DNA of 64,000 nucleotides. It comes from Luteimonas sp. S4-F44. GTDB taxonomy: Bacteria; Pseudomonadota; Gammaproteobacteria; Xanthomonadales; Xanthomonadaceae. The notes below the pieces were generated by a model that saw only the letters and a list, made by a program, of their open reading frames with translations, did not search any database and was not told the origin of the DNA. The position numbers were made by a program, and so were the translations under genes. Below, one piece after another: positions 47,661 through 55,680 of this stretch. How positions within the stretch are numbered: the stretch's first letter is position 1; every line of letters starts with the position of its first letter. Location of the stretch: assembly GCF_022637415.1 (NCBI RefSeq), contig NZ_CP093340.1, forward strand, positions 682,001 through 746,000. The letters run 5' to 3'.

Positions 47661-48596
47661 GTGATCGGGCAGTCGGCAACGCGGGACGCGGGCAGGGCGG
47701 CGGACACGGAGGCGGGCGTGCGCCCGGCGCTGGCCGAGCTCATCGCACTGCGCGCGAGCGCCACGCGGCAGGGCGCAGCCCGGCGCGCGCATGCGGGCGT
47801 GCGCCAGCAGGCGCCATCGCCGCTGCGCGGCCAGGGCATGGAATACGCCGAGTCGCGCGAGTACGTGGCCGGCGACGATGCGCGCCACATCGATTGGCGC
47901 GTCACCGCGCGCACCGGCCGGCCGCATACCAAGGCCTTTCAGACCGAGCGCGAGCGGCTGACCCTGCTCGTGGCCGACACCGCGCCGACGCTGTACGTGG
48001 GCAGCCGGGTGCGATTCAAGTCGGTCCAGGCGGCGCGTGCGGCGGCGGTCGCCGCCTGGGCGGCCGTCGCTGATGGCGATCGCATCGCGGCCCTGCGCGG
48101 CACGCATGACGAGGCGCCGGTGCCGCCGGCGTCCGGCAGTCGCGGCGCGCTGCGCGTGCTGCATGCGCTCGCGCGCTGGTATGCCGCGCCGCCTGCCGGG
48201 GATGCCGGGCTGGCGGTCGCACTCGACCACGCCGGGCGGCTGCTGCGGCCTGGCGCGCGGCTGCTGGTGCTGGCCGACGCCGCCAGCATCGCGACGGTGC
48301 CGGCGCAGCGCTGGCCGGCGCTGGCCGCGCACAATCAGGTGCTGGTGCTGATACTGACCGATCCGCTGGAGCAGGCACCGCCCCGCGCGCGGCTGCGCTT
48401 CTCCGCCGCGTCGGGACGGGTGGAGCTCGACCTGCGCGATGAGGCCCAGCATGCCCGCTGGCAAGCGGCGTTCACCGAGCCGGTCGCCCGCGCACAGGCG
48501 ACGCTGCGTGCGGCGCGCGTGCGTTGCGCGGTGCTCTCGAGCGAGATGCCGAGCGACGTGTGGTTACCGGCGTTCGGCCGGGCGAAGGTGACCTGA
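47661..48596 (+). CDS. DUF58 domain-containing protein
   Basis: 311 residues from GTG 47661. Carries the DUF58 signature YAESREYVAGDDARHIDWRV followed by HTKAFQTERE, then a VWA-like Rossmann domain (TLLVADTAPTLYVGSR and LLVLADAAS). Lacks the pair of N-terminal membrane helices many DUF58 proteins have, so it is probably cytosolic. 19 bases after moxR and one base before the DUF4381 gene. Biochemical role unknown. Confidence 0.9.
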   Translation: MIGQSATRDAGRAADTEAGVRPALAELIALRASATRQGAARRAHAGVRQQAPSPLRGQGMEYAESREYVAGDDARHIDWRVTARTGRPHTKAFQTERERLTLLVADTAPTLYVGSRVRFKSVQAARAAAVAAWAAVADGDRIAALRGTHDEAPVPPASGSRGALRVLHALARWYAAPPAGDAGLAVALDHAGRLLRPGARLLVLADAASIATVPAQRWPALAAHNQVLVLILTDPLEQAPPRARLRFSAASGRVELDLRDEAQHARWQAAFTEPVARAQATLRAARVRCAVLSSEMPSDVWLPAFGRAKVT

Positions 48597-48597
48597 C

Positions 48598-49056
48598 ATG
48601 GCGATGCCCGACCTGGTCCTGCGCGACATCCATGTGACCGCCGCCCCGGGCTGGTGGCCGCCGGCCCCAGGCTGGTGGTGGCTCGCCGCGGCGGTTGTGG
48701 CCGTGCTCGCCGGGGTGGCCGGCCTGCGCTGGCGGCGTGCACGCCGGCGCCGCGCTTGGGCGCGGCTGTTCGATGCCCAGATCGAGGCGGCAATCGATGC
48801 CCCGGCACGGATCGCCGCGATGTCGGCGCTGCTGCGCCGCGCGGCGCGGCGCGTGCGCGCGGATGCCGACCGGCTGCAGGGCGACGCCTGGCTGGCGTTC
48901 CTGGACGAAGGCGGTGACCCCCCTGTCTTCGTCGACGGCGTGGGCCGGCTGCTGCATGACGGCGGCTTCCGGCGGCACGTCGATGGCGACGCGCTCGATG
49001 CACTGCAGGCCGCCGCCCGCGCGCGTTTTCTGTCGTTGATGGCGGCGGGGCAATGA
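48598..49056 (+). CDS. DUF4381 domain-containing membrane protein
   Basis: 152 residues with the family start LVLRDIHVTAAPGWWPPAPG directly before a single membrane helix (about 26-45), followed by an arginine-rich cytosolic helix. It ends by a 4-base overlap (ATGA) with the next VWA gene. Conserved member of MoxR-Bat operons in gammaproteobacteria; function unknown. Confidence 0.88.
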   Translation: MAMPDLVLRDIHVTAAPGWWPPAPGWWWLAAAVVAVLAGVAGLRWRRARRRRAWARLFDAQIEAAIDAPARIAAMSALLRRAARRVRADADRLQGDAWLAFLDEGGDPPVFVDGVGRLLHDGGFRRHVDGDALDALQAAARARFLSLMAAGQ

Positions 49057-50072
49057 GTACCCCTGCGGCCATGGCGGGACTACTGTCGGCGTTCGCTTGG
49101 CCGTGGATGTTGCTGGCCGTGCCGTTGCCCTGGGCGCTGCGGCGCTGGTGGCCGCCGGTTCGCAGCGACGGCGATGCGCTGCGGGTGCCGTATGCCGGCC
49201 TCGAGTCGATCGCCACGTCGGCCGCGGGCCGCGGCAGCGCACGGGCGTCGTGGCTGTTGTGGTCGGCCTGGGCGTTGTTGTGCATCGCGGCGGCGCGCCC
49301 GCAGGGCGTCGGCCCTCCCGAGCATCCGCCGCGGACGGCGCGCGATCTGATGTTGGCGGTCGACCTGTCGGGCAGCATGAGCGAGGAGGACATGGTGATC
49401 GGGCGGCGCGCGGTCGACCGGCTCACGGCGGCCAAGGCGGTGATCGCCGACTTTCTGGAGCGGCGGGCTGGCGACCGGATCGGGCTGATCGTGTTCGGGC
49501 AGCGCGCCTACGCGGTCACGCCGATGACGTTCGATCGCGACAGCGTGCGTCAGCAGTTGGACCGGACCGTGGTCGGGCTGGCCGGGCGCGAGACTGCGAT
49601 CGGCGATGCGATCGCGCTGGCGGTGCGCCGGCTGCAGGACGGCGAAGGCGAACGCGTACTGGTGCTGCTGACCGACGGCGTCAGCAACGCCGGCGCGCTG
49701 CGCCCGCAGAAGGCAGCCGAACTGGCGCGCGACGCCGGATTGCGCGTGCACACCATCGCCTTCGGCAGCGACGAGGACGGCTTGCAGATGCTGGGCTTCC
49801 GCCTGCCCGATGGCGGCGAGCCGGCGATCGACGAGGCGGCGCTGCAGGCAATCGCCGATACGACCGGCGGCCGTGCCTTCCGGGCCCGCGACACCGAATC
49901 ACTGGCCGGGATCTATGCCGAGATTGACCGGCTCGAGCCGGTCGAGACGCCGGGACCGGCGCTGCGTGCGCGGGTGGAACGGTATCCGTGGCCGCTGGCC
50001 GCCGGCTGCGTGTTCCTGCTGCTGGCGCTGGTGCCGCGCGCTTGGCGGCTGCCGATGTGGGGGGCGCGATGA
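49053..50072 (+). CDS. VWA domain membrane protein (BatA-like)
   Basis: 339 residues. Two N-terminal membrane helices (about 10-29 and 65-82), a von Willebrand A domain with intact MIDAS (D104-x-S106-x-S108 in AVDLSGS), the Thr in GRETAIGDA and LLTDG, and a C-terminal membrane helix. Overlaps both neighbours by 4 bases. Presumed partner of the MoxR ATPase. Confidence 0.93.
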   Translation: MSTPAAMAGLLSAFAWPWMLLAVPLPWALRRWWPPVRSDGDALRVPYAGLESIATSAAGRGSARASWLLWSAWALLCIAAARPQGVGPPEHPPRTARDLMLAVDLSGSMSEEDMVIGRRAVDRLTAAKAVIADFLERRAGDRIGLIVFGQRAYAVTPMTFDRDSVRQQLDRTVVGLAGRETAIGDAIALAVRRLQDGEGERVLVLLTDGVSNAGALRPQKAAELARDAGLRVHTIAFGSDEDGLQMLGFRLPDGGEPAIDEAALQAIADTTGGRAFRARDTESLAGIYAEIDRLEPVETPGPALRARVERYPWPLAAGCVFLLLALVPRAWRLPMWGAR

Positions 50073-51814
50073 GCGGTGGCTGGCCCGACGTGGTCTTCAC
50101 CCGGCCGGCCTGGCTGTGGGCCTTGCTGGTGCTGCCAGTGCTGGCCGGTGTCTGGTGGGCGCGTCGGCGGGGCGAGGATGCCTGGCGACAGGCGGTCGAT
50201 CCACATCTGCTGCCGCACCTGCTCGAGCGCCGCCCCGGTGGGCGCGGGCTGCTGGCGCTGGCTGCGTGGCTGTGCGCGGGCCTGCTCGCGGTGTTGGCGC
50301 TGGCCGGCCCGGGCTGGCGCCAGGTCGACGTGCCGTTGGCGTCCGTCGCGGCGACGCCGCTGGTCGTCGCCCTGGACCTGTCGTCAGCGACGACGGCGAC
50401 CGACCTGCCGCCGTCGCGGCTGTTGCAGGCGCGGGCCAAACTCGCGCGCCTGCTCGCGCTGCGTCAGGGGCCGGTGGCGCTGCTGGCCTATGCTGACGAC
50501 GCCTACACGGTGGCGCCGCTGACCGACGATGCCGCAAATGTCGCGTTGTATCTCGATGCATTAGCGCCCGACATCATGCCGGTCGACGGCCAGCGCGCGG
50601 ATCGCGCGATCGAGCAGGCGACGCGGTTGTTGCGCCAGGGCGATGCGCTGCGCGGCGAGATCGTGCTGCTGACCGACGGCGCCAACCGGGCCGCGGTGCG
50701 CGAGGCCGCCGCCGCGGCGCGGATGGGCTATCGGGTCTCGGTGCTGGGCCTGGGCAGCGCGGACGGCGCGGCCTATCGCGATCGCGACGGCGCGCTGCGC
50801 CACGCCCGCCTGGATGCCGCCGCGCTGCAGGCCTTGGCGACCGCCGGTGGCGGGCGCTGGCATCGTTTGACCGCCGACGACGGCGATCTCGACGCGCTCG
50901 GGCTGCGCGAGGCCCACGCGGACGGGACCGGCGCTGCGGCCGACGGCGACGTGCGGACCCGGCGCATCGCCGATCAGGGTTACTGGCTGTTGCTGCCGTT
51001 GCTGGCGCTGGTCTTGCTGGCGTTCCGGCGTGGGGCCGCGGTCGCGGTGCTGGCGGTGGTGCTGGTCTGGCCGATCCTGCCGGCGCAGGCCGCGCAGCCG
51101 CCCGTTGGCACAGCCTGGCGGCGCGCCGACCAGATCGCCCACGCACAACTCGAGCAGGGCGCGGCGGCGTATCGCGACGGGCGCCACGAGGACGCATTGC
51201 GCGACTGGACCGGGCTGCCGGGCGCCGACGCCGCCTACAACCGCGGCAATGCGCTGGCGCGCCTGGGGCGGTTCGACGAGGCGATCGCCGCCTACGACGA
51301 CGCGCTGCGGTTGCAGCCGGATATGGCCGATGCGCAGGCCAATCGCGCCGCGGTCGATGCGGCGCGCCGCCGTCAGCCGCCGCCTGGTCCACGCGACGAT
51401 CCGCGCGCGCCGCCGCGCGACCAGCAGCGCCAGTCCGGACGACCGGATCCGGGTGAAGGCCGGACGGGCGACCGCGGCGCGCCGCAGCCTGCGCCCTCGT
51501 CCGACGGCGCGCCGCGCCCCGATGCGCCGCCTTCGCCCCCGGAGGCCGCCCCGCCCGCCGACGAGGCCGCCCAGCAGCGCACCGACCAGGCCATGCGCGA
51601 GCGCATGCAGCAGGCACTCGAAGACGCGGGCGAGGGCAGCCAGGCGCCCGGCGACGCCACGCCTGCCGACCGGCAAGACGCCGACGCGCACCGTGAGCGC
51701 GAGCAGGCCAACCAGGCCTGGCTGCGGCGGGTGCCCGACGATCCGGGCGGGCTGCTGCGGGCGCAGTTCCGGATCGAACATGAGCGGCGCCACGGCGCGG
51801 AGGCACGGCGATGA
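50069..51814 (+). CDS. VWA-TPR fusion membrane protein (BatB-BatC-like)
   Basis: 581 residues. Membrane helices at about 14-31 and 60-80, a VWA domain (about 95-275) whose MIDAS is degenerate (D103-L-S105-S-A107, third Ser replaced by Ala, in ALDLSSATT), another membrane pair near 310-350, then a periplasmic TPR pair (AYNRGNALARLGRFDEAIAA) and a long Pro/Asp/Arg-rich low-complexity tail. Fusion of BatB and BatC functions is common. Metal binding by the VWA is doubtful here, though LLTDG is kept. Overlaps BatA-like and BatD by 4 bases each. Confidence 0.9.
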   Translation: MSGGWPDVVFTRPAWLWALLVLPVLAGVWWARRRGEDAWRQAVDPHLLPHLLERRPGGRGLLALAAWLCAGLLAVLALAGPGWRQVDVPLASVAATPLVVALDLSSATTATDLPPSRLLQARAKLARLLALRQGPVALLAYADDAYTVAPLTDDAANVALYLDALAPDIMPVDGQRADRAIEQATRLLRQGDALRGEIVLLTDGANRAAVREAAAAARMGYRVSVLGLGSADGAAYRDRDGALRHARLDAAALQALATAGGGRWHRLTADDGDLDALGLREAHADGTGAAADGDVRTRRIADQGYWLLLPLLALVLLAFRRGAAVAVLAVVLVWPILPAQAAQPPVGTAWRRADQIAHAQLEQGAAAYRDGRHEDALRDWTGLPGADAAYNRGNALARLGRFDEAIAAYDDALRLQPDMADAQANRAAVDAARRRQPPPGPRDDPRAPPRDQQRQSGRPDPGEGRTGDRGAPQPAPSSDGAPRPDAPPSPPEAAPPADEAAQQRTDQAMRERMQQALEDAGEGSQAPGDATPADRQDADAHREREQANQAWLRRVPDDPGGLLRAQFRIEHERRHGAEARR

Positions 51815-53496
51815 GGACCGGACTGCGGATATGGCGTGGCGCCACGGTGCTGGTGGGGGTGCTGCTCGCCTGCATGGCCGGAAGCCTGCAGGCGGAGACC
51901 CGCGCCTGGCTGGACCGGGACTCGATCGCGCTGGGCGAGACCACCACGCTCAATGTCGAAACCGACGAAGCCGTCGCCGTGCCCGACTGGAGCGGGCTGG
52001 CTCGCGATTTCGAACTCAGCGGGCACACCAGCCGGCGCCAGGTCGAGATTCGCAATGGGCGCCAGATCGAGCGCGCGCTGTTCGGCGTGGCGCTGCGTCC
52101 GCGGCGCGAGGGCCAGTTGACCGTCCCACCCTTGCGGGTGGGTGGCGCGCGCACCGACGCCTTGTCGCTGACCGTCGGCCCTGCGCCGGTCCGATCGGCT
52201 CGCGACGGCGCGGCCGCGTTCGTCGAGGCCGAACTCGAGACTGACACGCCCTACGTGCAGCAGGCGGTCGGCTACACCCTGCGGCTGCACTACGCCGTGC
52301 CGCTGGTCTCGGGCCAGCTCGAGCAGCCCGAGCCTGAGGGGGCGTCGCTGCAGCGGATCGGCAACGACATCACCTACAGCCGCGAGTTCGAGGGCCGCCG
52401 TTACAACGTGGTCGAACGGCGCTTTCTGCTCGTGCCCGAGCGCAGCGGGCCGCTGACGATTCCCGGCGCGCGCTTCGAGGGGCGCGGCGCTGGCGGCGGC
52501 TTCTTCGACGATCTGTTCGATCGTGGACCGCGCCAACTGTCGGCCAACGGCCCGGTGACCGCGCTGTCGGTGCGCGCGATGCCCGGCAACGCGCCGCAGC
52601 CCTGGCTGCCGTTGCGGAACCTGGACCTGCGCTGGCTCGAGCAGCCCGAGCGCGGCCGCGCCGGGGCTGCGACCACGCTGACGCTGGAGGCGACCTTCGA
52701 TGGCGCGGTCGGCACGCAGTTGCCCGACATTACCTTGCCGACGCCCGACGGCGCGCAGGTACTGGCCGAACCGCCGCAGTACGACGAAAGCTTCGACGAG
52801 GGCCGTCCGCGGGTGCGCATGACCCGCCGCTTTTCGATCGTGCCGCGGGCTGCTGGTCCCTTGCAGGTGGCCGGCCCCCGCGTGGGATGGTGGGATGTCC
52901 GCGCAGGCGCCGCTCGGACCAGCGCGGCGCCGGATCTGCGTCTGGTGGTGGATCCGGGCGATGGCGACGCCGCCAATGCCGACGCCGACGCGCAGGCGGT
53001 GGCGACCACGTCGGGCGTGTCGGCCGTCGCTGGGGCGGATGGAGACGGCAGTCGCCTCTGGCCGTGGCTGGCGGCGCTGTTCGCGCTGCTGTGGCTGGCG
53101 ACCAGCGTCGTGGCCTGGCATGGGCTGCGACGCGCGCGCGCCGGAGCGCGGGGGCTGGTCGCCGCGGTGCCGGGCGCCGCGCCGGTGCCGAGGGCGCGGA
53201 TCGGCGGGCCGTCGCTGGCGACCGTGTTGCAGACCGGGGACCCGGCTGAGGTGGACGCGGCGCTGCGCGCGCTGATCAATCCGCCGGTGGCGGACCTGGA
53301 GGCCTTGCGGCGTGCGCTCGGCGATGCCGGCCAGCGCGACGCGCTCGCGCAGTGGCAGCGGGCGCGCTGGGGGGACGGCGATCTGGTGGCCGCGCGCGCC
53401 GCGCTGCGCCAGGCCTTCCGCGCCGGCGCGATCCGGGCCGGCGCGGCGCCCTCCGATGATGAGGCCGTGTTGCCGCCGCTCTATCCGCGACGCTGA
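51811..53496 (+). CDS. BatD family protein
   Basis: 561 residues. Signal peptide ending near residue 28 (ACMAGSLQA), immunoglobulin-like beta domains with ITYSREFEGRRYNVVERRF and the GPLTIPGARFEG block typical of BatD, then one membrane helix (about 412-432, LWPWLAALFALLWLATSVVA) and a cytosolic helical tail. Last gene of the moxR operon. Probably scaffolds the VWA proteins in the periplasm (inference). Confidence 0.9.
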   Translation: MRTGLRIWRGATVLVGVLLACMAGSLQAETRAWLDRDSIALGETTTLNVETDEAVAVPDWSGLARDFELSGHTSRRQVEIRNGRQIERALFGVALRPRREGQLTVPPLRVGGARTDALSLTVGPAPVRSARDGAAAFVEAELETDTPYVQQAVGYTLRLHYAVPLVSGQLEQPEPEGASLQRIGNDITYSREFEGRRYNVVERRFLLVPERSGPLTIPGARFEGRGAGGGFFDDLFDRGPRQLSANGPVTALSVRAMPGNAPQPWLPLRNLDLRWLEQPERGRAGAATTLTLEATFDGAVGTQLPDITLPTPDGAQVLAEPPQYDESFDEGRPRVRMTRRFSIVPRAAGPLQVAGPRVGWWDVRAGAARTSAAPDLRLVVDPGDGDAANADADAQAVATTSGVSAVAGADGDGSRLWPWLAALFALLWLATSVVAWHGLRRARAGARGLVAAVPGAAPVPRARIGGPSLATVLQTGDPAEVDAALRALINPPVADLEALRRALGDAGQRDALAQWQRARWGDGDLVAARAALRQAFRAGAIRAGAAPSDDEAVLPPLYPRR

Positions 53497-53543
53497 GGCG
53501 CGCTTCCTGCTAGCCTCCGCTGCTTTCCCGCAGCGATCACGCC

Positions 53544-54923
53544 ATGCCCCGTCCGCTCGCATCCTCCCGCGCTCGCCTGCCGCTGCACTGGAAGATCGCG
53601 ATCGGCTTTGCCGCCGGTCTGCTGCTCGGCATGCTCGCCCACTACACCGGCCTGTCGGCGTGGGCGCCGACCGATCCGGGTGCGGCCGCCTGCGCCGTCG
53701 CCGAGCCGGGCTGGCAGTGCCGGCCGCTGGTCGCGACGTTCGTGGCCTGGGTCACCGAACCGCTGGGCACCTTGTTCCTGAGCCTGATCTTCATGCTGAT
53801 CGTGCCGTTGCTGTTCTCGGCGCTGGTGGTCGGTGTGTCGGAGATGGGCGATGTCGCCTCGTTGGGGCGGATCGGCTGGCGCACGCTGGCCTGGACGATC
53901 GTGTTGTCGGGCCTGGCGGTGCTGCTGGGGCTGGTGATGGTCAACCTGTTCCGCCCCGGCGCGGGCGTCGATCCGGCGCTGGCCCAGCAATTGTTGGCCG
54001 AGAGCGCGCAGCGCACCGAGGCGATCGTCAGCGACAGTCGCAGCGGTGCCAAGGGCATGGAGATGCTGTTGTCGATCGTGCCGCAGAACGTGGTCGGCGC
54101 GGCATCGGACAACGCCAACATCCTGGCGCTGATGTTCTTCGCGCTGATGTTCGGTATCGGCATGGTGCTGACGAAGTCCGAGGCCGCGGCCGCGCTCAAG
54201 CGTGGCATCGAGGGCTTGTTCGACGTCTCGATGACACTGATCGGGCTGGTGATCCGGTTGGCGCCGATTGCGGTGTTCTGCTTCATGTTCAACCTGGCGG
54301 TGCTGTTCGGCTGGGACCTGCTCGTCCGCCTGGGTGCCTACGTCGCAGTGGTGGTCGGCGCGCTCGCATTGCACATGCTGGTGACTTATTCGCTGGCGCT
54401 GCGGCTGTTCGGCGGTTGGTCGCCGCTGGCGTTCTTCCGCGGCGCGCAGGAAGCGATGCTGATGTCGTTCTCGACCGCATCGAGCAATGCCACGCTGCCC
54501 ACGTCCCTGCGCGTGGCCGACGAGAGTCTCAAACTGCCGCGCAAGGTCTCGCGCTTCGTGCTGACGATCGGCGCGACCGCCAACCAGAACGGCACCGCGC
54601 TGTTCGAGGGCGTGACGGTGATCTTCCTGGCCCAGTTCTTCGGGGTCGATCTGTCGATCGGCCAGCAGGTGCTGGTGATGCTGGTCTGCATCCTGGGCGG
54701 GATCGGCACTGCCGGCGTCCCGTCGGGCTCGCTGCCGGTGGTGGCGCTGATCTGCACCATGGTCGGTGTGCCGGCCGAGGGCATCGGCCTGGTGTTGGGC
54801 GTCAACCACTTCCTGGACATGTGCCGCTCGACGGTCAATGTGACCGGTGATCTGGGCATCGCCGCGCTGGTCTCGCGTGGCGAGGTTGACGGGCCGGACG
54901 AGGCGACCCCGCCGCGCGCATAG
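53544..54923 (+). CDS. Dicarboxylate/amino acid:cation symporter (DAACS family)
   Basis: 459 residues, about eight membrane helices plus two re-entrant loops. Family motifs: the Ser-rich loop SFSTASSNATLPTSL, the TM7 motif GATANQNGTALFEG (variant of N-M-D-G-T), GTAGVPSGSLPVV and the TM8 substrate site VNHFLDMCRSTVNVTGD. The first loop has an unusual segment with two Cys (ACAVAEPGWQC). Substrate (glutamate/aspartate or C4-dicarboxylate) cannot be decided. Alone, convergent with dps. Confidence 0.92.
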   Translation: MPRPLASSRARLPLHWKIAIGFAAGLLLGMLAHYTGLSAWAPTDPGAAACAVAEPGWQCRPLVATFVAWVTEPLGTLFLSLIFMLIVPLLFSALVVGVSEMGDVASLGRIGWRTLAWTIVLSGLAVLLGLVMVNLFRPGAGVDPALAQQLLAESAQRTEAIVSDSRSGAKGMEMLLSIVPQNVVGAASDNANILALMFFALMFGIGMVLTKSEAAAALKRGIEGLFDVSMTLIGLVIRLAPIAVFCFMFNLAVLFGWDLLVRLGAYVAVVVGALALHMLVTYSLALRLFGGWSPLAFFRGAQEAMLMSFSTASSNATLPTSLRVADESLKLPRKVSRFVLTIGATANQNGTALFEGVTVIFLAQFFGVDLSIGQQVLVMLVCILGGIGTAGVPSGSLPVVALICTMVGVPAEGIGLVLGVNHFLDMCRSTVNVTGDLGIAALVSRGEVDGPDEATPPRA

Positions 54924-54973
54924 CGCGGCGGTGGGCGAAGATTGGCGCCCGGCGGGCGCTCCTCAGGCCTGCA

Positions 54974-54999
54974 CCGGCGCCGCGCAATCGCGGCGCCGG
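54974..54999. terminator. Bidirectional hairpin between the symporter gene and dps
   Basis: Perfect 11-bp stem CCGGCGCCGCG / CGCGGCGCCGG with a CAAT loop between convergent stops. Confidence 0.6.
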
Positions 55000-55019
55000 G
55001 CGAGTGACATGGATGACGG

Positions 55020-55592
55020 TTACTGCAGCAGCGACCGCAGCATCCAGGCGTTCTTCTCGTGGGTCTGCAGACGCTGCGTCAGCAGGTCCTCGGTCGGATC
55101 GTCGTCGGCATCGTCAGCGACTTCCAGTGCCTTGCGCGCGCTGCGGCAGACCGCTTCGTTGCCCAGTACCAGCTGGCGCACCATCTCGCGCCAGTCGGGC
55201 GACTTCTCCAGACCCGGCTCTTCCTTGATCGAGCTCAGCTCGATGAACTCGGCATAGGAGCCCGGCGCGTTGTAGCCCAGGGCGCGGATGCGCTCGGCGA
55301 TCTCGTCCAGCGCGTTCCACTGCTCGGTGTACTGGTCCTCGAACATCACGTGAAGCGCATTGAACATCGGGCCGGTGACGTTCCAATGGAAGTTATGGGT
55401 TTTCAGGTACAGCGTGTAGGCGTCGGCCAGGAACACCGACAGGTGCTGGGCGACCTGCTTGCGATCGGCGTCGCTGATCCCGATATCGATGGCCGGCGCG
55501 GTCGAGCGCGCATCGGGCGAGGCGATGGCGGGCGCCACCGACGAACGCTTCTGGCTGGACTTGGAAGCAGGTTTGGTTTTGGCCTTGGCCAT
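55020..55592 (-). CDS. dps: Dps family DNA-binding ferritin-like protein
   Basis: 190 residues from ATG 55592. A Lys/Ser/Ala-rich N-terminal tail (MAKAKTKPASKSSQKRSSVA) probably gives DNA binding; the ferritin-like body has the interface ferroxidase residues in LKTHNFHWNVTGP and HVMFEDQYTEQWNALDEIAE. The dodecamer stores iron and protects DNA from peroxide. The longer open frame upstream is antisense to hrpA and not used. Divergent from hrpA across about 90 bases. Confidence 0.95.
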   Translation of the reverse strand: MAKAKTKPASKSSQKRSSVAPAIASPDARSTAPAIDIGISDADRKQVAQHLSVFLADAYTLYLKTHNFHWNVTGPMFNALHVMFEDQYTEQWNALDEIAERIRALGYNAPGSYAEFIELSSIKEEPGLEKSPDWREMVRQLVLGNEAVCRSARKALEVADDADDDPTEDLLTQRLQTHEKNAWMLRSLLQ

Positions 55593-55680
55593 GGTCGACG
55601 ACTCCTGTGGGATGGGATTGCGGCCACAATACGCGGCCTTCGCGATCGATATGAGACTGGGAAGCGGATTCGCAAGCGTG

